Source: CAZTPJ01 sp964614515 (lineage in GTDB: Bacteria > Planctomycetota > Phycisphaerae > Phycisphaerales > UBA1924). Taken from it: a DNA stretch of 13,817 nucleotides. Every line of letters begins with the position of its first letter. Position 1 is the stretch's first letter. Under the pieces are notes generated by a model. The model was not told the DNA's origin and did no database searches. It saw only the letters and a list, made by a program, of their open reading frames with translations. The position numbers and the translations under genes are program-made. The stretch is from assembly GCA_964614515.1 (NCBI GenBank), contig CAZTPJ010000087.1, forward strand, positions 1 through 13,817. Reading direction: 5' to 3'. Positions 1-6,862 of the stretch are shown in pieces.

Positions 1-1
1 G

Positions 2-193
2 AGGGCTGACGGTCGGATCAAGGCACAGGCGGAGCGGATCAAGGAACTCGAATCGGAAGTGGCGGCGCTCAAGGGTGAACACGCCCCATTGAACGACACC
101 GGCTCCGGCCCATCTGACGGGGATGGAGCCGGGCCGGTGTCGATCTCCCGGAATCGTCGCCGTGCGATTCCGGTCGGCGGGGGTGCTGAATGA
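2..193 (+). CDS. C-terminal end of an unidentified protein with coiled-coil tail (partial)
   Basis: Only the last 63 residues are present; the reading frame is open from base 2 and enters from outside the window. Residues 1-27 form a charged heptad-like helix (KAQAERIKELESEVAALKGE) typical of a coiled coil, followed by a Gly/Asp/Pro-rich linker and a basic end (RNRRR). The stop codon overlaps the ATG of the next gene (190), so the two are probably translated together. A coiled-coil tail just before a scaffold-like gene would fit a podovirus portal protein, but that is a guess from position only; the visible sequence does not identify the protein. The linker is encoded by a strong inverted repeat at 94-142. 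Confidence 0.6.
   Translation, partial: RADGRIKAQAERIKELESEVAALKGEHAPLNDTGSGPSDGDGAGPVSISRNRRRAIPVGGGAE
94..142. repeat. Inverted repeat inside the coding region
   Basis: The arms 94-103 (CGACACCGGC) and 133-142 (GCCGGTGTCG) are perfectly complementary over 10 bp and enclose 29 bases. It lies in the codons of the Gly/Pro-rich linker, so it may simply reflect GC-rich low-complexity coding. There is no T-run after it, so it is not a terminator. Confidence 0.5.
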
Positions 194-600
194 CGTACAA
201 TCCTGATCCGGTCATTGCTCCCGATCCCCCGGACGCTGATGATGAGCAAGCCAAGATCAAATCCGATGCGATCGAACTCGCCGGGAGTGAAGAAACGCTG
301 AATGGCTGGCTTGCCTCCGCCAAGGCGCTCGGCAAGGAACGAATCGAAGACCTCAACCGCCGTCTGGTCAATCCGTCGCTCTACAAGGGTGCGCTGGCCG
401 AGATCAAAGCCGAGTATGACGCCACGCCCGAGAGCAAGGTCAAGCCGTTGGTCAACGGCACACTGACTTCCGGTGGCAGCGGCATGGCTCGCGACAAGAA
501 GGAATACCTCTCGTTGGTCGATGCCGCGAGCAAGGGTGACAAGGCCGCACAGGCACGTTTGAAAGCCACGCCCGTTGAACGGGTCATGCAATGGGGATGA
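190..600 (+). CDS. Small acidic-to-basic protein, possible phage scaffold/capsid-assembly-like protein
   Basis: A 136-residue protein. The ATG at 190 overlaps the previous stop and has a G-run (GGCGGGGG) about 6 bases upstream. The N-terminus (residues 1-30) is rich in Pro and Asp. Residues 45-70 form a helix followed by NPSLYKGALAEIKAEYD, then a Gly/Ser linker and a C-terminal helix (KKEYLSLVDAASKGDKAAQARLKAT). This order resembles the C-terminal part of T7-like scaffold proteins, where a segment ending in a short 'alkal..ryea' helix is followed by a linker and an 'aEm..am.DPRY..D..YR..V..Kl' tail; the DPRY motif itself is absent. The similarity is from pattern memory, not alignment, and the protein is less than half the usual scaffold length. 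It could equally be an unrelated small phage protein. Its stop overlaps the start of the next gene. Confidence 0.8.
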   Translation: MTYNPDPVIAPDPPDADDEQAKIKSDAIELAGSEETLNGWLASAKALGKERIEDLNRRLVNPSLYKGALAEIKAEYDATPESKVKPLVNGTLTSGGSGMARDKKEYLSLVDAASKGDKAAQARLKATPVERVMQWG

Positions 601-1109
601 TGATGAGCATCGCACAGAGCGTCGCTACGAAGGCCGCCGACGAACGTAAGGCGAACGATGCCCAACGGCGGGCCGTGTTTGAAGGGCTTGCCGACCGGAT
701 CATCGCCCTGCCCGATGGCGGGGAACTGTCGGAGTCGGATGTCCGCCTCGTCGCTACCTTCCTGGAGAAGGGGCCAGACTGGCAGCCGATGACGCCTCAG
801 ACGTTTGACGCGGCCGTTGAGGCTCGCCGGAAGATCCACAAGGCACGGCGGCGGTTGCAGGACGTGCGCGATCGCGCGGCCCAGATGACTCCGAAGGCAG
901 AGGTCCACTCGACGTACGACCGGCGGATCAAGGAAATCGCTGACACGATCGTCGCCCTCCATGAGGAGCGGGCGAAACTCGAAGCATGGCGGGCCGACCG
1001 AACGGATATCGACATGGAACTTGCGACGCGCGAAGGCCATGTGACCGAGTTGGTGCAAGGCTGGCATCGCTTGCTCGGTGGCGCTCCCGCGGATGATTCG
1101 GGAGGTTGA
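597..1109 (+). CDS. Helical coiled-coil protein of unknown function
   Basis: About 170 residues. Four in-frame ATGs lie at 591, 597, 600 and 603. I chose 597 because it overlaps the previous stop (ATGA), but a GGGG at 593-596 is best spaced for 603, so the start is uncertain by a few codons. The protein is nearly all helical: residues 1-60 are charged, and a long region from about 75 to 145 (EARRKIHKARRRLQDV, then IVALHEERAKLEAWRADR) has heptad spacing typical of a coiled coil. No catalytic motif, signal peptide or membrane segment is visible. I do not recognise the family. Its place between a scaffold-like and a terminase-like candidate suggests a packaging or assembly accessory, which is inference only. 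Confidence 0.8.
   Translation: MMMSIAQSVATKAADERKANDAQRRAVFEGLADRIIALPDGGELSESDVRLVATFLEKGPDWQPMTPQTFDAAVEARRKIHKARRRLQDVRDRAAQMTPKAEVHSTYDRRIKEIADTIVALHEERAKLEAWRADRTDIDMELATREGHVTELVQGWHRLLGGAPADDSGG
1101..1105 (+). promoter_or_regulatory. Shine-Dalgarno site deciding the GTG start at 1114
   Basis: GGAGG lies 8 bases before GTG 1114. The upstream GTG 1078 and ATG 1093 in the same frame have no comparable site, so 1114 is preferred although the frame is open further upstream. Confidence 0.6.
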
Positions 1110-1113
1110 CCCC

Positions 1114-1458
1114 GTGGCGGACAAGCCCCCCAACAAGAAGAAACGCGGCCAACGCGGGCCTGGGAAATCGGTCCAGCGAAAACTCGCCGAGGCAAATGAT
1201 CGCTGCATGCTGGAGTTGGTCCGCAAGGGCCGACCGATGATCGGGGCCGGTGGTGTCGTTCTGACCGACGAAAATGGCAAGGTGCTGTACGCCCCACCCA
1301 GCGGGGCGGACCTTCGGGCGATCGTGTCGCGGCTCGCACAAATCGGGTCGAATCCCGATGGCGTTTCTGGGCAAGCACTGCTCGATGCCGCAAATGCCCG
1401 CGCCAAGGCCGGGCTGCTCGATCTGCGTAAACTCGATCCTCGTGGAGACGAGTCGTGA
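1114..1458 (+). CDS. Possible small terminase subunit (DNA maturase A-like)
   Basis: A 114-residue protein starting at GTG 1114, supported by GGAGG 8 bases upstream. The N-terminus is very basic (KPPNKKKRGQRGPGKS), suitable for nucleic-acid contact. The middle reads as LELVRKGRPMIGAGG followed by TDENGKVLYAPPSGADL and a helix RAIVSRLAQIG. This layout, a short helix, a 'D..G....' turn, a Pro/Ser/Ala-x-x-L segment and a helix of the 'LkdnGI' type, is what I recall from the small terminase (maturase A) proteins of T7-like and related podoviruses. Family assignment is inference: no large terminase is in the window to support it, and the protein is shorter than most relatives. Its stop overlaps the GTG of the next gene (GTGA). 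Confidence 0.75.
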   Translation: MADKPPNKKKRGQRGPGKSVQRKLAEANDRCMLELVRKGRPMIGAGGVVLTDENGKVLYAPPSGADLRAIVSRLAQIGSNPDGVSGQALLDAANARAKAGLLDLRKLDPRGDES

Positions 1459-1844
1459 GCCGTCGCCACCGTGCCCGCGATGACCGCGAACTGTTGCCGA
1501 TCACCGAACGGGAACTCCTCGATGCGGAGGATGTCGGTCGGCTGCTTGGCGTCTCGCGATCTCAGATCTTTGAGTGGTCGCGGCGGGCCATGATGCCCGA
1601 GTCGATCACCTTCTCTCGCGCGTGCGTGCGATGGCGCCGGCGTGAAGTCGTGGATTGGGTCTTGTCAGGTTGTCCGCCGCGCGATGCGTGGTGTTGGCTG
1701 CCCACGACCCGCGTCAACCTCGATGAGTGGGTCGAGTTTCAAAACAACCAGTTGTCGAGCCTCCGTGAAGAATGCACGCGACTACAGGCCATGATTGATG
1801 CCGGGGCGAAGTTTACAAACGTCCATGTCGAGCCACGCCGATGA
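1455..1844 (+). CDS. AlpA/excisionase-like helix-turn-helix DNA-binding protein
   Basis: A 129-residue protein starting with GTG at 1455, overlapping the previous stop, with GGAG about 7 bases upstream. Residues 21-62 are a MerR/AlpA-type winged HTH: LLDAEDVGRLLGVSRSQIFEWSRR is the HTH, and VRWRRREVVDWVLSGCPPR is the wing region with the usual 'RWrr.ev..Wl..GCP.r' ending. That ending is frequent in planctomycete proteins, in my recollection. The C-terminal 50 residues contain a helix (SSLREECTRLQAMIDAG) that could dimerise. Proteins of this class act as small transcription factors or as directionality factors for recombinases. No recombinase gene is visible, so a regulatory role is more likely. 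It overlaps the next gene by ATGA. Confidence 0.85.
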   Translation: MSRRHRARDDRELLPITERELLDAEDVGRLLGVSRSQIFEWSRRAMMPESITFSRACVRWRRREVVDWVLSGCPPRDAWCWLPTTRVNLDEWVEFQNNQLSSLREECTRLQAMIDAGAKFTNVHVEPRR

Positions 1845-2128
1845 GTGACGACGAAGCCGCATATCGCGAACACATCCGCAAACTTCTGGGCCTGAAGGGT
1901 GAGACCATCACCGTGCGCCAAATGGTCGCGGCGACGGGGTTCTCCTCCGCCCATCTCCACCAGGCCATTCACCACGGACGGCTTGCCGTCGCTGACACGG
2001 CGACGCCAACGCGGTTCATCATCACCGTGGACGCGGCGATCGACTACATCATCGCTGGCGTGCCGAAGGAAAGACGTAAGATTACGTGGCGTCGGCGGCG
2101 GAAGTCTACTTCGCCTCGGACCCGGTGA
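1841..2128 (+). CDS. Small probable DNA-binding protein with HTH-like segment
   Basis: A 95-residue protein; ATG 1841 overlaps the previous stop. Residues 22-47 (TITVRQMVAATGFSSAHLHQAI, then HHGRLAV) look like a helix-turn-helix followed by a wing (PTRFIITVDAAIDYIIAG), the same layout as excisionase-type HTH proteins. The C-terminus is strongly basic (RRKITWRRRRKSTSPRTR). It probably works with the preceding HTH protein, with which it is translationally coupled. It is the last gene of the rightward cluster, and its last 23 bases overlap the end of the leftward gene at 2106-2321. A small hairpin at 2074-2087 (ACGTA/TACGT) lies near its end but has no T-run. The family is not recognised with certainty. 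Confidence 0.75.
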   Translation: MSDDEAAYREHIRKLLGLKGETITVRQMVAATGFSSAHLHQAIHHGRLAVADTATPTRFIITVDAAIDYIIAGVPKERRKITWRRRRKSTSPRTR

Positions 2129-2321
2129 TGAACGCCGTTGATTCGAGGGTGTCGATGGCTTCTTTCAACTCCCCGATCGCCTTCTGCATCTGGAATCCCT
2201 GACAGGCGATGATCGCGAGCAAGGCCGTCTGTTCGTCCGGAAAGCGTCTTTTGAAGGCATCAAGGACACTGGTCAACTCGTCGAGCGGGTTTGTCTGCTG
2301 CTGCTTTGTGCTGGTGGTCAT
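2106..2321 (-). CDS. 71-residue helical protein of unknown function
   Basis: The start at 2321 is preferred because AAAGGAA (2327-2333) lies 6 bases upstream. The same frame is open to 2453, but that part overlaps a highly structured stretch and has no such site. After a polar N-terminus (TTSTKQQQTNPLDEL) the protein is one long amphipathic helix region (VLDAFKRRFPDEQTALLAIIACQGFQMQKAIGEL in two blocks, then KEAIDTLES). It resembles small oligomerising phage proteins but no family is recognised. It converges with the rightward cluster and overlaps its last gene by 23 bases. Its transcript would carry the structured region 2322-2622 as a leader, so expression may be controlled there. Confidence 0.65.
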   Translation of the reverse strand: MTTSTKQQQTNPLDELTSVLDAFKRRFPDEQTALLAIIACQGFQMQKAIGELKEAIDTLESTAFITGSEAK

Positions 2322-2339
2322 GTAAGTTCCTTTCTGTAA

Positions 2340-2622
2340 GTCGTGTATGCTTGTCCCTCTGTCCTCTGCGGTGCTTTGAGGCAACCGGAGAGGGCGCACC
2401 GACCCCTTTGCGGAGTCGGCGATGTGCTTCTCGGCGAACGGAGCCGGACACACCGCCCAGCGTACTTTGTTCCGGCGTCGCTGGGTTTCACCCTACCGGC
2501 CCGATCCATGGATGATGCCCGTGGGCAAAGGCTGTAGCAGTGTGTCGGACGCCGACTACAGCGGTCAGGTACCGCGAAAAGGGCTGCGCTCACGCCGCCG
2601 GGTTGGTGGTCCCAAATACCAC
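2340..2622 (-). ncRNA. Candidate structured RNA with long-range pseudoknot
   Basis: This stretch has no convincing gene and is filled with nested stems. Listed by plus coordinates: 2363-2374/2381-2393 (one mismatch, one bulge); 2397-2406/2412-2421 (10 bp); 2456-2462/2479-2485 (7 bp, perfect); 2531-2537/2556-2562 (7 bp, perfect); 2561-2565/2571-2575; 2606-2610/2618-2622. The loop of the 2531-2562 stem contains 2540-2548, which can pair with 2444-2453 over 9 bp with one bulge, making a long-range pseudoknot. In the 2397-2421 stem two positions (2404 with 2414, 2398 with 2420) are C-A in the plus sense but G-U in the minus sense, so the RNA should be read from the minus strand. It could be a stand-alone small RNA or the leader of the 71-residue gene. 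No known RNA class could be assigned by eye. Confidence 0.45.
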
Positions 2623-2722
2623 AGGCCGTAGGATGCCCTCGTCGCGTTGCTCTGGAAACGACCCTGCCAAAGCCCAGGTCCGGCGCTGACCGCAGTCCAA
2701 TGTTCGCGCCGGAGAACATGAG

Positions 2723-2760
2723 TTGTAAAAGTCTCAGCGGCGGTGAAGCCGCCGAGACTT
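2723..2760 (-). terminator. Rho-independent terminator of the long leftward unit
   Basis: Arms 2729-2741 and 2748-2760 form a 13-bp stem with loop 2742-2747. The only non-Watson-Crick position (2736 with 2753) is A-C on the plus strand but G-U on the minus strand. On the minus strand the stem is followed by TTTT (2727-2730, partly shared with the stem) and an A/T-containing stretch. It lies 32 bases beyond the stop of the 1356-residue gene. Confidence 0.75.
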
Positions 2761-2791
2761 GCCCGCGCCGTCCCCTGGCGCAGGAGTCTGT

Positions 2792-5700
2792 TCATTGCAT
2801 CGGCTGTCGCCGATTCTGGTCGCCCCAGATTGCTTCGGGCACGATAGGCGCGCCCGTTGTTGAATGTAGCAAGCGGAGCCAAATTAAGTTCTGGAACGGT
2901 AGCAACTTCGCGGCGTTGTAGAGCGTCTGCTGGTCGAAGTCTCCGCGAGCGGTTCCGGCCAGCACTTGCGCGAAGCGGTCCACATCCGCGGCTGCTGGCC
3001 CGAAGAATGTCAAGGCCCTTCCCGGCGTGACGTGACGTGCCGCACTGGAACCGAGCGGATTGCCTACAAGGTTGCCGGGCGAGAATGGGATCCCGAGCGA
3101 GTCTGCAATCGCCAGCGGACGGGCCAGCCACCCGGACAGGCCGGAGCGCTCGAACGCGGCATAGGTCATGCCGAGCGGGTTCTTCTGCCACTGCTCGATC
3201 GTCTCATCCAGCGAGCGACGGCCGGATAGGTGATTCGAGATTGCATCGCTCAACGATCCAAGGAACAGGTAGGCCATGGCGTACCACCCTTGATAGTGTG
3301 CTGGCATCTGCGCCATCACTGCAAGCCGTTGATTGGCGAACGCCATAAGGAAGGTCTGGAACTGATTGAAGATCCGTCCCAGAACCGTGCGGTTGACGTG
3401 GGGCTTGTCGAAGTGGCCGGGCGTCACGATCATTCCATGGTGAACCTCTGACGCGACATTGGCCGTCAGGATGTCATGCAGATCACGGTTGGCCTTGCCT
3501 TGCGGCGTGGCCGGGTCCATCTGCCACTCGGCGAAGTTTGGTTTCAACACGCGCTGAGTCAGTGGGCCGATGTCGCCGGTGAGGAACGTCTCCAAATCGG
3601 GGATCACTTCACTGATCGGCACGTCGTCAGGCGTCAACCCGTGGCGATGGACCAACGTGAGATAGTGGCGTGCCCTCTGTGCGTTCAGACCCATGCTGTT
3701 GAGTTTGGCCGCGTCGAATGAATTCAATCCGGCCTTGCGTAGTGCCTTGGCTTCACTCATGCCTCCGCCCATGATCGCGTGTGCGTGAAGCAGTCGCCGC
3801 GCGTTGTCCGTCATTCTGTCGATGACCATGCCGCCAGCAACCCTCTTGTTGATATCGGTGATGAACGTCATCATCGAGAGGCGGCTGTGGATGTCGCCCA
3901 AACGCTCCATGCCTCGCTCGATCCGTGCCGTGGCCCGGCGGACCTGTCCCTCGCCGAACCCCGATCCGCTCGCCAGATAGTCCACATCTGACAAGGCCCG
4001 GGCCCGTGTGACTCCATCGAACATCAAGCCGAGCGTTTCCAAGTCTCGGCGCGGGAGTGATTTCAAGTTGAAGATCGCGCGCGGGAACAAGCCGAGCGTG
4101 CCGGGCCTCTGCATCGCGTAGAGCGTCGAAGGTGCAAGGTCATTCGATTGCGCCCAAGCGATTGATCCTAATTTATTCGCGTAACTGAGTCGAAGCAACT
4201 GGCGGCCGAAGTAGCTGAATGCGGCGAAAACGCCCCGATCCTGGGTGATTGGATTTCGACCTTCCATCAAGGACAGAGGCAAGCCGATGTCTCGCTCGAT
4301 GCGGCCTTTGAGCCTTCGGATCGTCGGCATGAGCGCGCTGGATGTGTCCGTGCGGCCCGCCGTGGCGTCGGCCTTCGCGGCAAACTGCTCCATTGTGTCC
4401 GCCGTCTCGCGGAGGTAAGCCATCATGTCCGCGCCGTCGGTGATGGCCCGGCCGTCGCGGAGCCTCGCATCGCGCCAGATCTCCGGGTTGAGTTGAATCG
4501 CTCGGCGCACGGCGGTTCTTCCGCCGACGACTCTGTTGTACCGTTCCAAAATCACTTCAAGGTCCGTCTCCAAGTACTCCGCAAAATCCGCCTCGTCGAT
4601 GGTCAAGATGCGGCGGCGGATCGGGCTTGGCAGCGCATCTTCAACGCCGTGGGCTTCGTCGGGCTTCGTGAGCGTGTCGAAGGCGCTGTCGGCGTGTCGG
4701 CGGTAGTAGGCGTCGAGTTCGGCTCTGTACGCGGTTCTCAGATCGGCGGGCAGGTCGCCCTCAGTGAGTTGTGCAACGTCGGCCGCGAAGTCCTCGGCGT
4801 CGAGCGCCGCGGGCACTGCGCCCTGTGCCTCGGCCGCGCGCGTTTTGGCGGCGATGATGTTCTCAACTTGGGCGCGGTCCAAATGCTCAACGGCTTCCGG
4901 GATCAACGGCCGCGCATCATCGGCGACGCGGGAACCATCGACGATGGAATCGTTGCGACGGAAGGAATCCGCGATGCGACGCTTGAAGTCGTCGGCCTGG
5001 GCGACGATGCGACTCGCGATCCACACGCGCGGGAGGTAGAACCGCTGGCCAGCGACGGCCTTGTCAATGGTTGACAGCCGAGTGTTGGCATCGTCGAGCG
5101 CGGTCTGTGCCTTCTCGAAGCGCGGGCGTAGTCGTGCGGCAAGGATCGGATCATCGGCGGCGCCATCGAGCGCCCTCTGGAGTTTGGCGACGCGCGTGGT
5201 GAGTGAGTCCACTTCCCGTTTGGCCACGGCCAAGGCTCGCGGTCCGACGTGCAACAAGTTGACGCCTTCGGCCTCGTCTCGCATCCGGGCGAAGTACCCG
5301 CGCACACGCTCAGCCCCATCACGCACGGCCTGAGGTACGTCCGTTGGAATCTCTACGTCAAACCCGCGTGACTTCGCGTGCTCGCGGCGCATGAGGTCAT
5401 AGGCGGCGTTGCGGAACGTGTGGTAGTCGAAGCGGTGGGCGATGGGTTGACCGTTGTAGGTTGGGTTCTGTGTGGATCGAAGCGCGCGATACTCGCGGCG
5501 CAGGCCGATGACAGCGGCCTCCTTCGCGGCGTCGTAGATGTGGGCGACGGATTCCGCAGCCGTGCCGGAAGCGAAGCCGAATGCGTTGTCTGCGGATGCC
5601 TTGGTCACGGTTCTGGCGCTTCCGCTGAGCGTGCGATTTACGTCATGGAGCCTGCCGAGCGTCGTCCTGGCAAGCCTGCCCTGTGGCGTCACAACGGCCG

Positions 5701-6862
5701 CGAGTGCTGCGTACCGGCTTGTGACCGCTCCAAAGGCCCGGTCGATCCAGTTGCCTCCGAGTTCCGCCGATGTCGCCGCGGCCTGCGCGTCGCTGTGGTC
5801 GATGATCGTTCGCACATCGTCGAGCAAGTTTGCAAACGGCTGGTCGGGATGCTCGATGACGTGGAGCGCCTTGCCCGCTTCCTGGTACTTCGTGCGGAGT
5901 TGCTGAATCAGCGTGGCCGACTCATCCCCTTCGACGTGGATCGCGGACACTACACGGTTATCGACAGGATCATCGGCGAGTGCGGCCTGGATGGACGCCT
6001 TGCCGCGCGCGACTTCATCGGCGAGCGAGAGTCGAATGGGATCGACGGCGGGGTTGGCGGGATCAAATTTGCGCACAACCGGCTCGGTCGCGAGCCTTTC
6101 CCAATCACGTTGCATCTGGCGGACTTTTCGCGTGGGGATGTGGCCCGAGAGACTGTTGAGGACCGCCGGGCTTGTGAGGAACCCAACGCCAGCACCAAGA
6201 CTCGCGCCGATGCCGAATGTCGCGAGTTCGTTGATCGGCCCGCGTTCATCACTCGCCGGGTTCAATGTGTTCTGGAGTTCTTCAAAGCCGACGCTGATGG
6301 TGCCCGCGATCGCGGCAAACTGCGCAGCACGGCCGAGCGTTGTGCCTGACTTCGCCAGTTTGAACGCCGCGCCGAAGGGAAGCAAATTCGTAGGATCGCC
6401 GATCAACGTCCCGCCGATCGCAAGCGCCTTGTTTCGCAGACTCGCACGGCTCAACGTGTCCAAGTCCTCAAGGTATCTACGGCCGCGTGCCAGTTCGAAG
6501 TGGAAGTCGCCTTCGCTCCATACGCCGTCAAACTGACCCAGATCGCGCAGCGTTTGCACCAAAGGATCATCGCGCAAGTGGCGATTCGCGTCGAAGAAGT
6601 CGGGCAAGAAAAAGTCGTCCTCTCGCTCGAAGCGCGGGCGGACGGCCATGTCGATCACGTCTTGCACGATGGTCGTGCCGACAGCGGCGCGCCACGTTTG
6701 GCCGAGCGTTGGGCGTTCCTGTTCCGGCGGCGTGGCGAGCGGATCGCCCGTGGCCGCGATGCGTTGTGCATGAGTCGCGAGTCGATCGCGGCCGGTAGGA
6801 AAGATGCGTTCGGGCAGAATGGCCGCATCGGAAACTGTCGGCTGTGGGATTGCTACAAGCAT
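2792..6862 (-). CDS. Giant internal virion / DNA-ejection protein (T7 gp16-like role)
   Basis: 1356 residues. The start at 6862 shares one base with the previous stop (TAATG) and has GGAG 9 bases upstream. Near the N-terminus (about 150-170) is ALAIGGTLIGDPTNLLPFGA, then Gly/Ala-rich hydrophobic stretches at about 180-192 and 215-229 (ATFGIGASLGAGVGFL) that could enter membrane. A long helical middle (about 400-900) has several charged coiled-coil-like segments. The last 195 residues (LGRIFNQFQTFLMAFANQRL, then GWYAMAYLFLGSLSDAISN, and KLLPFQNLIWLRLL near the end) match the usual C-terminus of large podovirus ejection proteins. I see no lysozyme or transglycosylase motif such as the N-terminal domain of T7 gp16. 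Such proteins sit inside the capsid and form the conduit through the cell envelope. The next gene upstream is the probable partner. Confidence 0.88.
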   Translation of the reverse strand: MLVAIPQPTVSDAAILPERIFPTGRDRLATHAQRIAATGDPLATPPEQERPTLGQTWRAAVGTTIVQDVIDMAVRPRFEREDDFFLPDFFDANRHLRDDPLVQTLRDLGQFDGVWSEGDFHFELARGRRYLEDLDTLSRASLRNKALAIGGTLIGDPTNLLPFGAAFKLAKSGTTLGRAAQFAAIAGTISVGFEELQNTLNPASDERGPINELATFGIGASLGAGVGFLTSPAVLNSLSGHIPTRKVRQMQRDWERLATEPVVRKFDPANPAVDPIRLSLADEVARGKASIQAALADDPVDNRVVSAIHVEGDESATLIQQLRTKYQEAGKALHVIEHPDQPFANLLDDVRTIIDHSDAQAAATSAELGGNWIDRAFGAVTSRYAALAAVVTPQGRLARTTLGRLHDVNRTLSGSARTVTKASADNAFGFASGTAAESVAHIYDAAKEAAVIGLRREYRALRSTQNPTYNGQPIAHRFDYHTFRNAAYDLMRREHAKSRGFDVEIPTDVPQAVRDGAERVRGYFARMRDEAEGVNLLHVGPRALAVAKREVDSLTTRVAKLQRALDGAADDPILAARLRPRFEKAQTALDDANTRLSTIDKAVAGQRFYLPRVWIASRIVAQADDFKRRIADSFRRNDSIVDGSRVADDARPLIPEAVEHLDRAQVENIIAAKTRAAEAQGAVPAALDAEDFAADVAQLTEGDLPADLRTAYRAELDAYYRRHADSAFDTLTKPDEAHGVEDALPSPIRRRILTIDEADFAEYLETDLEVILERYNRVVGGRTAVRRAIQLNPEIWRDARLRDGRAITDGADMMAYLRETADTMEQFAAKADATAGRTDTSSALMPTIRRLKGRIERDIGLPLSLMEGRNPITQDRGVFAAFSYFGRQLLRLSYANKLGSIAWAQSNDLAPSTLYAMQRPGTLGLFPRAIFNLKSLPRRDLETLGLMFDGVTRARALSDVDYLASGSGFGEGQVRRATARIERGMERLGDIHSRLSMMTFITDINKRVAGGMVIDRMTDNARRLLHAHAIMGGGMSEAKALRKAGLNSFDAAKLNSMGLNAQRARHYLTLVHRHGLTPDDVPISEVIPDLETFLTGDIGPLTQRVLKPNFAEWQMDPATPQGKANRDLHDILTANVASEVHHGMIVTPGHFDKPHVNRTVLGRIFNQFQTFLMAFANQRLAVMAQMPAHYQGWYAMAYLFLGSLSDAISNHLSGRRSLDETIEQWQKNPLGMTYAAFERSGLSGWLARPLAIADSLGIPFSPGNLVGNPLGSSAARHVTPGRALTFFGPAAADVDRFAQVLAGTARGDFDQQTLYNAAKLLPFQNLIWLRLLHSTTGAPIVPEAIWGDQNRRQPMQ

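Larger units (their letters stand above)
2322..2791. other. 470-base gap without a convincing gene
   Basis: It holds the candidate structured RNA (2340-2622), a short inverted repeat at 2701-2720 (TGTTC...GAACA) and the terminator at 2727-2760. Several short open frames cross it in all directions but none has a ribosome site with sensible protein composition. I see no clear promoter for the RNA. Confidence 0.6.

Noticed and set aside
381..1469. Long open frame on the minus strand (362 residues), with others at 797-1504 and 928-1374
   Set aside because: They lie opposite a chain of overlapping plus-strand genes with good ribosome sites, and their translations are Arg/Ser/Pro/His-rich shadow-like sequence.
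2322..2453. N-terminal extension of the 71-residue protein to 115 residues
   Set aside because: It runs through the strongest stems of the candidate RNA, while ATG 2321 has an AAAGGAA ribosome site at ideal distance.
2340..2622. IscB-associated omega (HEARO) RNA or a group I/II intron
   Set aside because: No IscB-type or intron-encoded protein is present and I could not match conserved sequence elements by eye. It is kept only as a class to test by covariance model.
5378..6349. Plus-strand open frame of 323 residues, and others at 4493-5074 and 5913-6536
   Set aside because: They are antisense to the 1356-residue ejection protein, whose composition and conserved C-terminal pattern show it to be the real gene. 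GC-rich coding often leaves long open frames on the opposite strand.
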